Part shown: positions 12,485 to 22,700 of the stretch, one piece after another
Numbering within the stretch: position 1 is the stretch's first letter
How the letters are laid out: every line of letters begins with the position of its first letter
Assembly: GCA_003988795.1 (NCBI GenBank)
Contig: QYAK01000001.1
Coordinates: 496,001-560,000 of the forward strand
Length of the DNA stretch: 64,000 nt
Direction of reading: 5' to 3'
Source: Proliferodiscus dingleyae
Taxonomy: Eukaryota > Ascomycota > Leotiomycetes > Helotiales > Lachnaceae
Program-made: the position numbers and the translations under genes
Notes under the pieces: model-generated
Database searches by the model: none
Told to the model about the DNA's origin: nothing
Seen by the model: only the letters and a program-made list of their open reading frames with translations

Positions 12485-15400
12485 ATGCAATCAGAGCCCA
12501 CTGAAACTTCACCACAATCTGTTTATTCCGTAAACCCAGACGCCCCTGAATCGACCGCCCAGCATGGCCTTCGCTCTCCAGGACACTCTGCAGATGCAGT
12601 ACCAGGCTTCTGTGATGAGGAACTCGGCGTTGCGGGGAGGGTGCGAGGAGGCGGACTGAGCATTGAGGATGAGCGCAAGAAGCGTATCTCCGAGTATGAA
12701 AACGCTCTCTCGCCTTTGCCTCCCAGGAGGTCGAATGAAGGGCCCGGTTTCAAAGTCGTGAAGAAGAAAGACTCTTCCAAGAGCGGTGGGCCGCAGCTGG
12801 ATGAATTTCCTAATGGTATGTGGTTGGCGGCCCCAAAGACGCGATAACCAGATCTAACAACATGTGACAGAGGTCCTCACCCACATATTGTCTCATCTGC
12901 CTGCTGCCTCTCTCTCCGCAGTCTCCGAGGTCTCCAAGCGCTTCTACAGCCTGGTCACGACGCCCCATGCATGGCGCATTGCCTTTTCGCGTTTCTTTCC
13001 TGGCCAGGATGCCACTAGTAGCGCTGTTGACGAGCACGCGCACGAGCAGTTGAGATCAGAACAACGCGTCTTTACTAGGTTGACGGGTCTTGCATCCTGG
13101 CGCAGCGAATATATTCTGCGTACACGTCTACTGCGGAGTCTTGGACGCGGCAAACCAGCGCAAATTGCTCCCGGCCATGGCGCATCCTCTCGCTCCAACA
13201 GCGCGGCGAACAATGCCAATGCGGTCGTGACATACAATTCTCAGCTCTTCGCAACGGTTAACCACATACACGGCATTTTTGGCAATGGGAAGAAATCTCC
13301 ACGCTTCATCCATGGCACTGATGAGTCGGGCTCGGCTTGTACCAGCGATCCGAATATCGGCAAGATTGATAATTGGGGCCTTTCCGATCCGCAAGCTTTA
13401 CCCCAATTTGCGGACCTGTTTGTTGGTGATGAGCCGTACGGGTTGGGTGATGGTCCTGCGGGCCTGCCGAATTCCATGGATCTAAGCCAGCCGTTCGGTA
13501 TGGTGTACGGTGAGGGCTTTCCTGGCGGTCAAACGTACTTTCGGTCTTCAGAAGAGATGCGTGGACGGTTTATAAGTCTGCCAAATGATGCCTCTGATCC
13601 GCAAGCTGGTATTCCCACCATTCCTGATCTCACGGAAGCCATTTCTGCAGTCTGGATAGCAAAATCTACAAACGTCCCGCTGGCTACAAATGGACTTGTG
13701 GGTCTTGTGACCGGGTCGACTCTGGGTATAGTTACGATGTATTCCCTTGGTTCTGATACTTCACATGGAAGACGTATCCCAAGGGGCGCAGTCACTGCGA
13801 GATGGGTCCTGAGTCCTGGCGTGCCGATCATTGTCATCAAAGTCGATGACTCGTATAGTTTAAAACGTAAAGCTTCTGGTCGGGTCTGGGCAGTCGCTCT
13901 CAATGCACTGGGTGAAGTCTTCTGTCTGAACGAGACTCCCACGTCAGAACTACTAGACTACAAAGTCGAAGATTGGGATGTAGGACGTCAAGCTTGGAGT
14001 GCTGGCCGCACTGCTTACTGGAATTTTGTCGAGCCGTCTCGCCGTGTGGCCAAAGACGATCCATATCATGAGGCAGAGATGCATGGCAGCTACTCGCCAA
14101 GATCCTCTTCGCAATCGATGCATCTTTCAAAAGGTCAAATTGTGGCAGAGACGTTAGAAATTGAAAAATTTCTCGCGTTGTCCCCAGCCCATTTTCGCGG
14201 CCTTTGTGAAGGCTGGGATATGCGCCGACGATTAGAAGTTGACTTCGGCGGTGATGACGGCAATGGTGCTGGGGAGGCTATGTTCGTGATCACTTGCGGG
14301 ATCGATGAAGGGCAGACAGCGGAAATCAAAAGATTCACGAGATGGAAAACCGAACAAGCGTCTCGAGAGGAGTATCCAATGCCAAAGACCCCTCCTATGG
14401 CCCCTAAATCGATCACTATGGCTTCGTTGTTTGGTGGAGGAACAATCATCACCCCGCCGCGAAAGTCTTCGCCGGAGAGAACTCAGATGCCTTCCATAGT
14501 CGGGAGCCCTGCCAGGAGAATATCGCCAGACAGAGCTCCAATGATGCCCAGCAGTCCGTCTTCCCGAAGCGCCCCTATGAAATTTTTTGAAGAATGGCGT
14601 ACATCTATCTTGTCGTTGAAAGATCACCCGAGTGTTGAAATAACCACCAGTGCTATTGATATGTCTACCTACGCTCTTTTAACGCTTGATGAGGATCCAC
14701 TCCGAACAGTCAATGGTGACTCCCAATTTTCGTCGCCATTTGGCACGCCTTCAGACTCTGGCACTGGCGCAAGTCAGATACCTGGCCACAGAGGACGATC
14801 TCTCGCTGTCGGAACCAAGACTGGACATATTATCGTATATAATATGCGAGGACCTCAGTCTAGCAACCCAGCGTTGTCGAATCTGCTCAACCCAATCCGT
14901 ACAATCTACACAGACTCGCCGCAGATTTCTTGCCTCGCATTGTCGGCACTCTACCTCGTTCATGGCGGAAATGATGGGCTCGTGCAAACATGGGATCACC
15001 TCGCCTCAACCCTGCAACCCGTTCGCACTCTTAATTCCCGCTTTTCCTCCCGTGCTCGTCGCCGCCTCGTGCAAGCCGAAGCTTCTGCGCTTGGTGTCGG
15101 AATCAATCTTTACGCCGCGGGTGCCATATGTCTGGACCCAGATCCCACAGTCCTACGTGGAATGGTCTCCCTTGGTACCCATCTTCGGTTTTGGTCTTAC
15201 TCTTCCTCTGCTTCTGACCAATACCAGTCCAAGAAACGCCGCCTCCGTCGCTCAAACGAACGCGGCTCCAACAGTGGTCCAGATCGCTTCACTTCAACAG
15301 GCCGCGGTGCTTTGATGGATTACATTGCCACTGAGCAGGAAGAACTCCGCAAAGAGAAGCAACGACGTGCTCGCGAAGAAGCGCGCCTGACGTCCCGCTT

Positions 15401-15974
15401 TGGCGTTGGTCTTAGTGGTATGAATGATGAGGAAGCGCTACGGTACGCGGAGATGGTCTCAGCTGAGACGTTTCAGAAAGACCTTGAACGTAGGTCTTCT
15501 ATACCTGTCTCGGAGACCGGGTACTCGACAGATACGAGCGTTTGGGAGAGCAGTACTACCGTGACTCCAGAGGGAAGCAAGACTAGAAGTCCTAATCTCA
15601 AGTCAGATGATGAATTTGAGAACGAAACCGAGGAGGCGATTCGACTAAGCTTGTTGGATGGTGTTGATGAAGGAGGGAGGAGCCCGAGAGCCAGTGGCAG
15701 CGGGGAGTTCGAGGGCCCAATCTTGGTGAAGAATAAGAAGAGTAAACGATCTTCGCCTGGAAGATCTACCTCAACTAGCCCATCTCATAGTTGCTCGGGC
15801 ACCAGTCGCATCAAGGCAACAGATGAGCAGAATAGCGTTGTGGAAGCCGATGATTTGGAGTTGGCGCTGACGTTAAGCTTGGCCGAAGCGGAGAGCAAGC
15901 GTGGTGTCAGTAGCGTACCTGAAGACGAATTCCCGCGCTTGGAAGCGAAGGGGAAGGGGAAGGGACGTGCCTAG
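12485..15974 (+). CDS. Ufo1-like F-box protein with WD-like region and C-terminal ubiquitin-interacting motifs
   Basis: Exons 12485-12815 and 12871-15974 give 1144 residues. The 55-nt intron (branch TCTAAC, acceptor GACAG) interrupts the gene just before the F-box. The F-box lies at about 111-153 (EVLTHILSHLPAASLSAVSE, then RFYSLVTTPHAW). Two WD-like strands are visible (RSLAVGTKTGHIIVYNMR near 752; GGNDGLVQTWDHL near 807). A Ser/Pro-rich insertion lies around 560-640. An Arg/Glu-rich coiled coil (EEQEELRKEKQRRAREEARL type) covers about 930-960. UIM-like helices end the protein at about 1030-1045 (EEAIRLSLLDG) and 1103-1120 (LELALTLSLAEAE). This order matches yeast Ufo1, an SCF substrate receptor whose UIMs control its own turnover. 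It probably acts in nucleus and cytoplasm as a ubiquitin-ligase adaptor; the substrate is unknown. Confidence 0.85.
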
Positions 15975-16842
15975 AAGTCTCGCTTTCTTTCGATAGTTGG
16001 ACAGGAGCTTTGTCAATTCTTGTTGTGTGTTTCTACAATCGCTTTGCACTACTCTTTCATTCAATACCAGTCCTGTTGGGACCAGTCTCAGCTAGGCCAA
16101 GGGTCACTTTTAGAACTTCAAGTCTTTTTGATAATGCAGTCTACTCATTTGAGTCGCACCTAGTCCACATTGCCAAGATGTACGTTAAAGGCCGTGAAAC
16201 CCATTCGACTCTGTCTCTTTCATCCATCCCCTCTGTATTGATCCTAATTTTGTGGTGCCGCCGCTTTGTCTATCTTCGAGAACAAACTCTAGACGTTGGT
16301 GCACGTCGTTAAAAGCATTGTAGCGTGATTGTCTAGAGACTGCAAGTTGTCACTCTTCGAGCAAAATAGTCCTATGTTGAATGTTCCGTATGCAATGTTT
16401 CCGCAATCTTTACTCTAGGAAATCAATATTTCAACTGTTCAGTAAACGGGATAATTAGAAAAGCGCATTTCTCTGCCAGTTTTCCATTTGCAATGCCACC
16501 GTTGCATCCTCCATCCTAGAGCAATTGAAGATGCGAGATGCTTTTGGACGTAACTTGATTATGAAGACACTAAGAGAGGGAAGGCCGCAAGGGTTGTTAA
16601 GCGAGCCCCTGAGTTGATCGAGGAAAGCGTCGCGTCTTTTCCCTCTCCCTTCTAATAGTTGCCACGAACAAGGGTCTGTTGATAAGTTTATAAATCTATA
16701 AAATACAAAGAATTTTTGATTGTCACTGTCAGATATATGATTGTTTTCTTCTGGAGTGTAAAATGGTGAACAAGAGCGAGAGTATGGTGTAGTCGTAAAG
16801 ATCCATTCATAGCCTACTTTAGTCTATCCACAAGCCATTAAT
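15975..16842. other. Convergent intergenic region
   Basis: 867 bases between convergent genes. The sequence turns AT-rich towards 16700. No coding signal, tRNA or repeat is recognised. Confidence 0.5.
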
Positions 16843-18578
16843 CTAGCGAGATCTATCCGTAGAACTATCTAATGATTCCATCATATATAGTAACAGTCTC
16901 TTGAGATCTATCTGCGAATCAGTTCGAGTATAATACAATAGCGATGCCGCTATGACAGCTGCGTCTTCAGCCTGAGCCGCAGATCCTCCCCCCAATTCGA
17001 TCAACAAAGCCCATACGTCAGGTAGCTAAACCCCAGACTAGTTAGCCAGATCTTCAAGTATAGGCAAGGATAATCTCAAGAGAAAGAGACCAACATCTTA
17101 CCTTATTTTGGTACAGCCGGTGTAATTCTGATAGTGTCTCACGGCCGCGCATTTCGTCCAACTGGGGCTCAGTCGTGAGTGCTGTACTGCATCTCTCTCT
17201 CAACATCGGGTTGTCTTCTTCATATGAACTTAAAGTGCTAACGGAAATTTTATCTTCTGACGGCGTAGTAGATGCGGATCGTTTGGCGCGATACCTTTTC
17301 CTTTCGACTTTCTGTGTCAAGCGGCTGAACTCGGCACCATAAATGCTCTCAGCAGCCTCAATAATCTGGTCTCGGAAGCCACGGGCCTCCCATGTTGTCC
17401 ACTCCTGTGATTTCTCGTGTAAGCTTGACAGAACGGTCCTTAAATGCTTCCCACGGCTCGCTTTCTGCGCTCTATCTGCCACTGAATTTTTCTCGAATGT
17501 GAGTGTGTAATAACCTGACACCATTGAATCAATATTCTCAAATCCTGCTCGCTTTACGCAGTCAATAACATAATGATAACGAGCTGTAGGGTCCAAGTTA
17601 TTTATGGAGTCTTGAGATATCACGCTGGAGTCTCTAGGTGAACTATCGGTCGATGATATCACTGAACTCGTCTGACGGGTTTGAGAGAATGTTCGTGTCT
17701 TTTGTTCCTGCTCATGAAATGAGAATTATCCCTGACAGACAGATATGGTCTCACATTACCTGTGAGATGTAATGACAAGATGCGTCGTTGTTGAAGTTAT
17801 TGACTACCTGGTGAGGTATTGTGGGTATGATATCATCGCCCGGCGGAGTATCAGATGGCCAAGGCATCAGCGGCGAAGATGGGTGAGTCATGAAAGTGGT
17901 CGGAAGTGGACCAGGAGAGTGAGGATTCTGTACGAACCCTTCCATCTCTTCACTCAGGCCCTCGAAAGACCCAATAACTGAGCTAAAGTTACACTGATAT
18001 GACAGTCCTATTTATATTTAGATTTACTCTTGACACTGAAACCAAAAAGCGTAGGGCCTCACCTGGAGTGTCAGAATTGATATTGAACAGTTGCTCCGAC
18101 TCAATTACATGATCATCAGAAAGCTGTTCGGGTGCCACGTTATCCCGAGCTAATATGTCACATGGGTAGTGGTTCATATCTTCGCCAAGTATGTTATCCA
18201 GCACCATTTCGCATTCATTCTCGAAATTTGTTTGCTTCAATGGTGGAAATTCCGCCCCCACAAATAGTATATCATTGCCATATTCCCTATCTCGGCCAGC
18301 CCCGGACGCCGCAGCTTCCTCACCAGCAATTTTTCTGGTGGAATTAACAGTGACTGGACATGTATCAATATTGTGGGTTGAGTCTGCAGTTTCAGAGTCG
18401 TGATAGTCTTGACTGGTCAACTCTGTATTTTCCTTATCCCGATTCTTGTTTTCTTTGACTTTTTGACCTGTGTTCATCATAAATTGCTAAGGAATAAAAT
18501 TATATGATGAGATGCTCACATACGGTGATTCCTTTGAGCAACACGGTTCTGCATTCTCCTTTTTTGTACAGGATCCAT
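16843..18578 (-). CDS. Fungal transcription factor with bZIP-type basic region
   Basis: Five exons on the minus strand: 18578-18524, 18467-18063, 17977-17760, 17707-17102 and 17025-16843, giving 488 residues; all junctions keep frame with GT-AG ends. Residues 4-30 read QKRRMQNRVAQRNHRQKVKE, the NxxAQRxxR signature of fungal bZIP DNA-binding basic regions; an intron splits this motif inside the Arg19 codon. No heptad leucines follow: the next 60 residues are Asp/Glu/Ser/Thr-rich, so dimerisation must use another part. The middle is acidic and Pro-rich. The C-terminal half (about 245-488) is helical, with a segment beginning DPTARYHYVIDCVKRAGFEN that I recall from regulators near fungal secondary-metabolite loci, but I cannot name the domain. 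It is the only regulator near the polyketide synthase, 9 kb away across decayed DNA, so a role as pathway regulator is inference. Confidence 0.75.
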
Positions 18579-21155
18579 GATCCGAATAGCAGTTCCCAGA
18601 TAAGCGGGCGGGGTTTTCTCTAGAGAGCACTTTTCGAGTGTCGGATGAGTACGCGCCATGGCTGCTGACTATTCCAGCAAGACCGAAACTTCATTCAGAA
18701 AGCTGGTCGAGGTCCCCAACTACTTCTCACGAAAGTTCAGATTCTATTATCCAGAGACATAATGTCATATCGAGATAGAAACGCAAAGGTAGCCTAATGC
18801 AAGGCGACAGCTACGTATCTTTCTGCTTTGCATATACAGCAGTGAAAAGCATGTTGCCTCTGCTGGAAGCATTTGCCGAATCATATGCATACGTCGGAGT
18901 ATAATCTAACAATGATCTGATAATGTGCGACCAAGCTCAACGCTAGCATTAGCGCTGACTCGGAAAGATCCTCTTGTAGTGAGACATCGACCCGGGTGCG
19001 GAAGTCTGTGAGACACGTTCGGAGGTTTCTAGCAAGATAGATGATGACGAAGGTACCCATGCTTGGTGGCATGGCGGGAGCAAGGGGGTACACTTTGAGT
19101 GCTTTAGTTGTGTCTCTGAAGACTGCTAACCAATCAGAAATGATTAATCTCGGTCGCGTAGGCCGGAATTCGTGAATACTATTGTCACCGATAAACTCAA
19201 TCAGATCAAAAATAAATTTTACAGGATAGATCACACTGCAGTTGAGTCTGTACCTGGCTGGAAAGTTTACTGGCGATGCGAGGTCGTTCCAATCTATGCA
19301 GTTAATCTTGGTAGTTTAGAGGTCGGCATGTGGGATCGAAAGTGCTTCGTTCGTTTCCAGATATGATTATTCCCCGTCCTATTACTAAGCTGTATGCAAC
19401 TCTTTTTCCCCAGCTAGGAAGCTTCTATACAACTTTAGCCTTGTATGAAACCACCTGGATTAGGGACTCACGTATAGAATTTTGCTACTTATCTATAGGA
19501 GATGGATATTTTGACTCTTGAGTCACGTCTGATTTGGATAATCAGAGTTAGAGAGCTTCGAAGACCAGGTCTGAGCCAGTCATATATCATGATTAGTCTA
19601 GAGTTAGGCGATAGTATACAGGTGGGCAAACGGACCATAGAATCCTTTACGAATCACTTCACGCTTTTGTACATATACATTAAGATGCATTAACAAGCTG
19701 GGTCCGAAGGATGAAGAAGTCTGGTGAGCAATCAGGGAGCCATTACTTCTGAAATCCATTTTGAGGTGACCGCTGCCGGAGGTTGCTGTAAAGAATCTTT
19801 GCAGAAGCCTAACCATTGAATTATCAAACCAGAGCTGACAGCCCCCAAGACCTGCCCCACACGTGTGCAGGTGTGAAATAGGGTCAGTTAATCAACTATA
19901 TCATGTGAAATTCAAAATCAGTAACACATCGAGTTCTGAAGAGGTCTCAGAGTAGAAATGCTCTGGGAGTATCGAAGCAATCATACGCGTGAGGTCCGGA
20001 TGATATTTTTGTACGGTTAATTGTAAGATGCTTAAACTCTCAATCATCATTTATGCTGGCTAGTATTGATATATATCTAGTAGTACTCAAAATAGTGAAA
20101 ATGTGAGTTGCTTAAGTTTCCTTTGGGAACAGTAGAACTTAGCTATAGATAGGTTAGAAGGAACTTACTCACATCTGAATTAAGAGAAATGCATGCTCAG
20201 GTGCAAAAGATTGTCAGTAACGTGTGGGCAGGGTCTAGGCACTGAATGCAGAGCCGCAGTATCATCCCCCCACGCGATGGTAACATACCTCCACTCAAGA
20301 GAATTTGATTCTCTCAGAAGCCATACGTCCGCTGGCTTCAACCCAGCATGAATTAGAATAGCTGTTCTCTTGGGGCCGCCGTAGGTGTCATTTTCTCTCA
20401 CCTGCATCACATTAACGGAGAGTTTCGGAAGCCTGGTAACACGACAGCGGGGAGGAACGTCCGTGATAGATGTGTCTGGTCGCCGATTCATGTTCTGTCG
20501 ATTGTTCTAGAATGCCTGCAGATAGAAAAACTCTCCACTAACGTCACCCTTGCTTCTACTACCATCATTTTCTGCTGGGGGGCACAATAATGGTAAGTAC
20601 ATGAGTCTACATTCGATGATTTGAACATTCCGTCACACCCTTCAATTTGCAAGGATGAATGGAACTGAATTTTCCTTCCCACGCGCAAGGACAGATTGAG
20701 ACGCCACTATCTGCAAGAGCTAAAACCTGCAGCTTGAGCGGCTAGAGAAAGTCAGTTGCGGCAACCAGCACCTGGCGCTTGTTTCGATCCCCTGATATAC
20801 TCGGGCAAGATATTCTTAAATTCGTTCAATTCCGGCGTGCGGTTGGGTCACAGTGCTATGCAAAAGGCAGTGGAGTCTCAACCACGCAATAGGAGCACCT
20901 ACGGGCGAGACACCGTAGATACGCTGCCAGACTTTCTTCTATACGTTTCTGACAAGTAGTTTTCTGATAGTCGAGTCCGCAATTGTGCATTGTAATGAAT
21001 ACGTTATTCGATATGTTACACGGCCATATTGTATAAACTCATTGCATGTTGTACGCTTCCTACCAGAGCAAAACTAGATACCGACGCTTTCTTACCGCAA
21101 CAGCGTTCGCAGTTGAGGAAGTCGTCTTTACACTCTTAACTTGACGGTCGCCATC
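18579..21155. other. AT-rich gene-poor DNA with short unassigned frames
   Basis: Start of the AT-rich island. Protein-like fragments occur on the minus strand at 18881-19234 (it includes TKALKVYPLAPAMPPSMGTF) and 20180-20491 (it includes THAGL-like and ADVWLLRESNSLEWRYV), and on the plus strand at 20756-20959. Each is short, lacks clear splice continuation and is not recognised. They may be further decayed genes. The first 150 bases must hold the promoter of the basic-region factor. Confidence 0.4.
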
Positions 21156-21159
21156 CATC

Positions 21160-21930
21160 TGACAGCTCAATATCGGTCTGCCGCTCGTTCTTCCCCTGCT
21201 GTTCATGGCCGACCAAAGCGCTGATCACAAGTAAAGTTAGCGCTATGCATCAGTCTGGCTGTTCCTCGTGGCGTTGTCTGTTGCTCGTCTTTGAGGCCCA
21301 CCAGTGCAGCTTGTAACGCGACACTAGTAAAATAATTTGAACCTCTACATTAGTTCAGCAGTCTTAGCGAATATTAGCTTGTCCCCTCTGCTCCTTGCCG
21401 ATCTCGGCCTTCCATCTTGAGTGCTATACAGCATCTAAAATCGTACGACATTACTCTGTCCAATGATCATCTATTCAACGTATTCCGTTACTATCATTGC
21501 TCTCATCTTGACTATTGTCGGCGCAAAGCGCTGCCGAATCCCACTTTCTCCTATCCAATGGCATGTTATTTAGAACCGGGAACCTGCACCGCTGGCACCA
21601 TTCTATTCTTTGTCTCATACGGGTGCCGTAATCATTCCCACGCCTTTGCTATTGCTCTACGTCAGCCGCATCGAGCAGGGAGAGAAGCGACTTCTCGATG
21701 CCGTCACGCTGTCGCTACTAATCTTGGCTGTGCGAGTTATCTATGTTGGAGTTGCCATCCTGCGAGACAACAAGAACTTCAGCTCCGCCACTGCAAGTAT
21801 AACTATGTTCTGTGCATAGCCCTGGCTATGGAAGCTCGGGTTACTATTATCTACGAAGGAAGAGCTTTGACACTTCGTCTGATGTCAGGGAAGAGCGCAG
21901 GCACAGGCATGCAGCACAATATCTAATTAA
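21160..21930 (+). pseudogene. Decayed DUF7702-type integral membrane protein gene
   Basis: Translation shows broken but recognisable membrane segments in the order expected for fungal DUF7702 proteins: near 21260 WLFLVALSVARL followed by stops; near 21355 ISSAVLANISLSPLLLADLG; and near 21650-21800 a stretch with TPLLLLYVSRIEQG, then LSLLILAVRVIYVGVAILRD and NFSSATASITM. The pieces sit in more than one frame and are separated by TGA/TAG/TAA codons (for example after ARL and in the next 40 codons), with no intron that repairs them. The family is a multi-pass membrane group of unknown function, common in filamentous ascomycetes and often near metabolite or effector loci. Coordinates are approximate. 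The family call rests on remembered conservation of the SLSPLLLA and LLVRVIY blocks. Confidence 0.55.
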
Positions 21931-22044
21931 ATACTCACTCCAAGTGGTCAACCAACCAATAGAAAGGAGCTGGAAGGGGCAAAGTGAGAAAAGCACGTCA
22001 GATTATAGTCACTCAATGTAGGATTAGAAAATCCCAACTGAGAT

Positions 22045-22700
22045 CGTACCTACAGAATCCCCATATTTTTTAGATAGGTAAACGTGGGAAGCTATTAGCC
22101 AACACTGTCAAGGATCTCTTTGTGTAGGTTCTGGCGATCTCTAGGTGTCTAGCAAGCTCAAAGAATATCCATGACATAGCCACAGCGACCCATCGCGCCT
22201 ATTAATCAGAAGACCAGCCAGTTGATCTCGAAGAACTTTTTTGGTTCTCGAATGAGATATTCAAGTGCATGTAGAAATGTGCACTCACCTTCACCTTTGG
22301 CGCTTTTGAGGGTCCAGATCTCAGGATGTAATCAATGTGTCCCTGAATGTATGAAAAATGTACAGATATAAGGTCTACGGAGGGTGGCTTTCTTAGAATG
22401 ATTTTGTTGGCAGGCCATTCGTCAGTCAATTATTCACAACGTAGTTTACAAAGAAATGACTGAGAGGTTGACTCAGCTCCAGCTATTAGACCTTGTGAGC
22501 CTTGGAGAAGGCAGCCTCGTATATTTTCGCCTTGGACCACAACATGGTGACGCTTTCCCCCAAAAGACAATCAGTGGTAGCATCGAGGGTGTATCGTAAA
22601 ATGAGATTAGCTCTATCGACTTTGCCTCTAGCACTCTTCTGAGTAATGATCCTCAATAGTATCTTGACGTGTCTCTCAGTTACCTATAATTATGAGGCGA
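22045..22700 (-). pseudogene. Cytochrome P450 pseudogene fragment
   Basis: Minus-strand translation gives, in order, ERHVKILLRII, then ANLILRYTLDATTDCLLGES, then FSKAH, then KVLRDQLAGLLINRRDGS, then (after a one-base frame loss) VAMSWIFFELARHLE, and a weak PRLPI..KIWGF match. These correspond to the C-helix/F-region and the I-helix (family pattern LRDQL..LLLAGRDTTA followed by SW.F.ELARHP) of microsomal fungal P450s of the CYP52-like kind. The AGRDTTA motif is degraded to NRRDGS. The ExxR and haem-cysteine regions are not found downstream, where the plus-strand DUF7702 relic begins. Several in-frame stops and frame changes show it is not functional. It lies on the same strand as the ligase relic at 25.6-27.0 kb. 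Confidence 0.7.

Noticed and set aside
14686..15315. 209-codon frame inside the F-box gene
   Set aside because: Same strand, other frame of the long Ufo1-like coding exon; a shadow.
20180..20491. HET-domain (heterokaryon incompatibility) relic, suggested by EWRYVTIAWGDD
   Set aside because: The HET pattern needs Y-V-A-L-S-Y-C-W-G; only a loose resemblance is present and no other HET motif follows.
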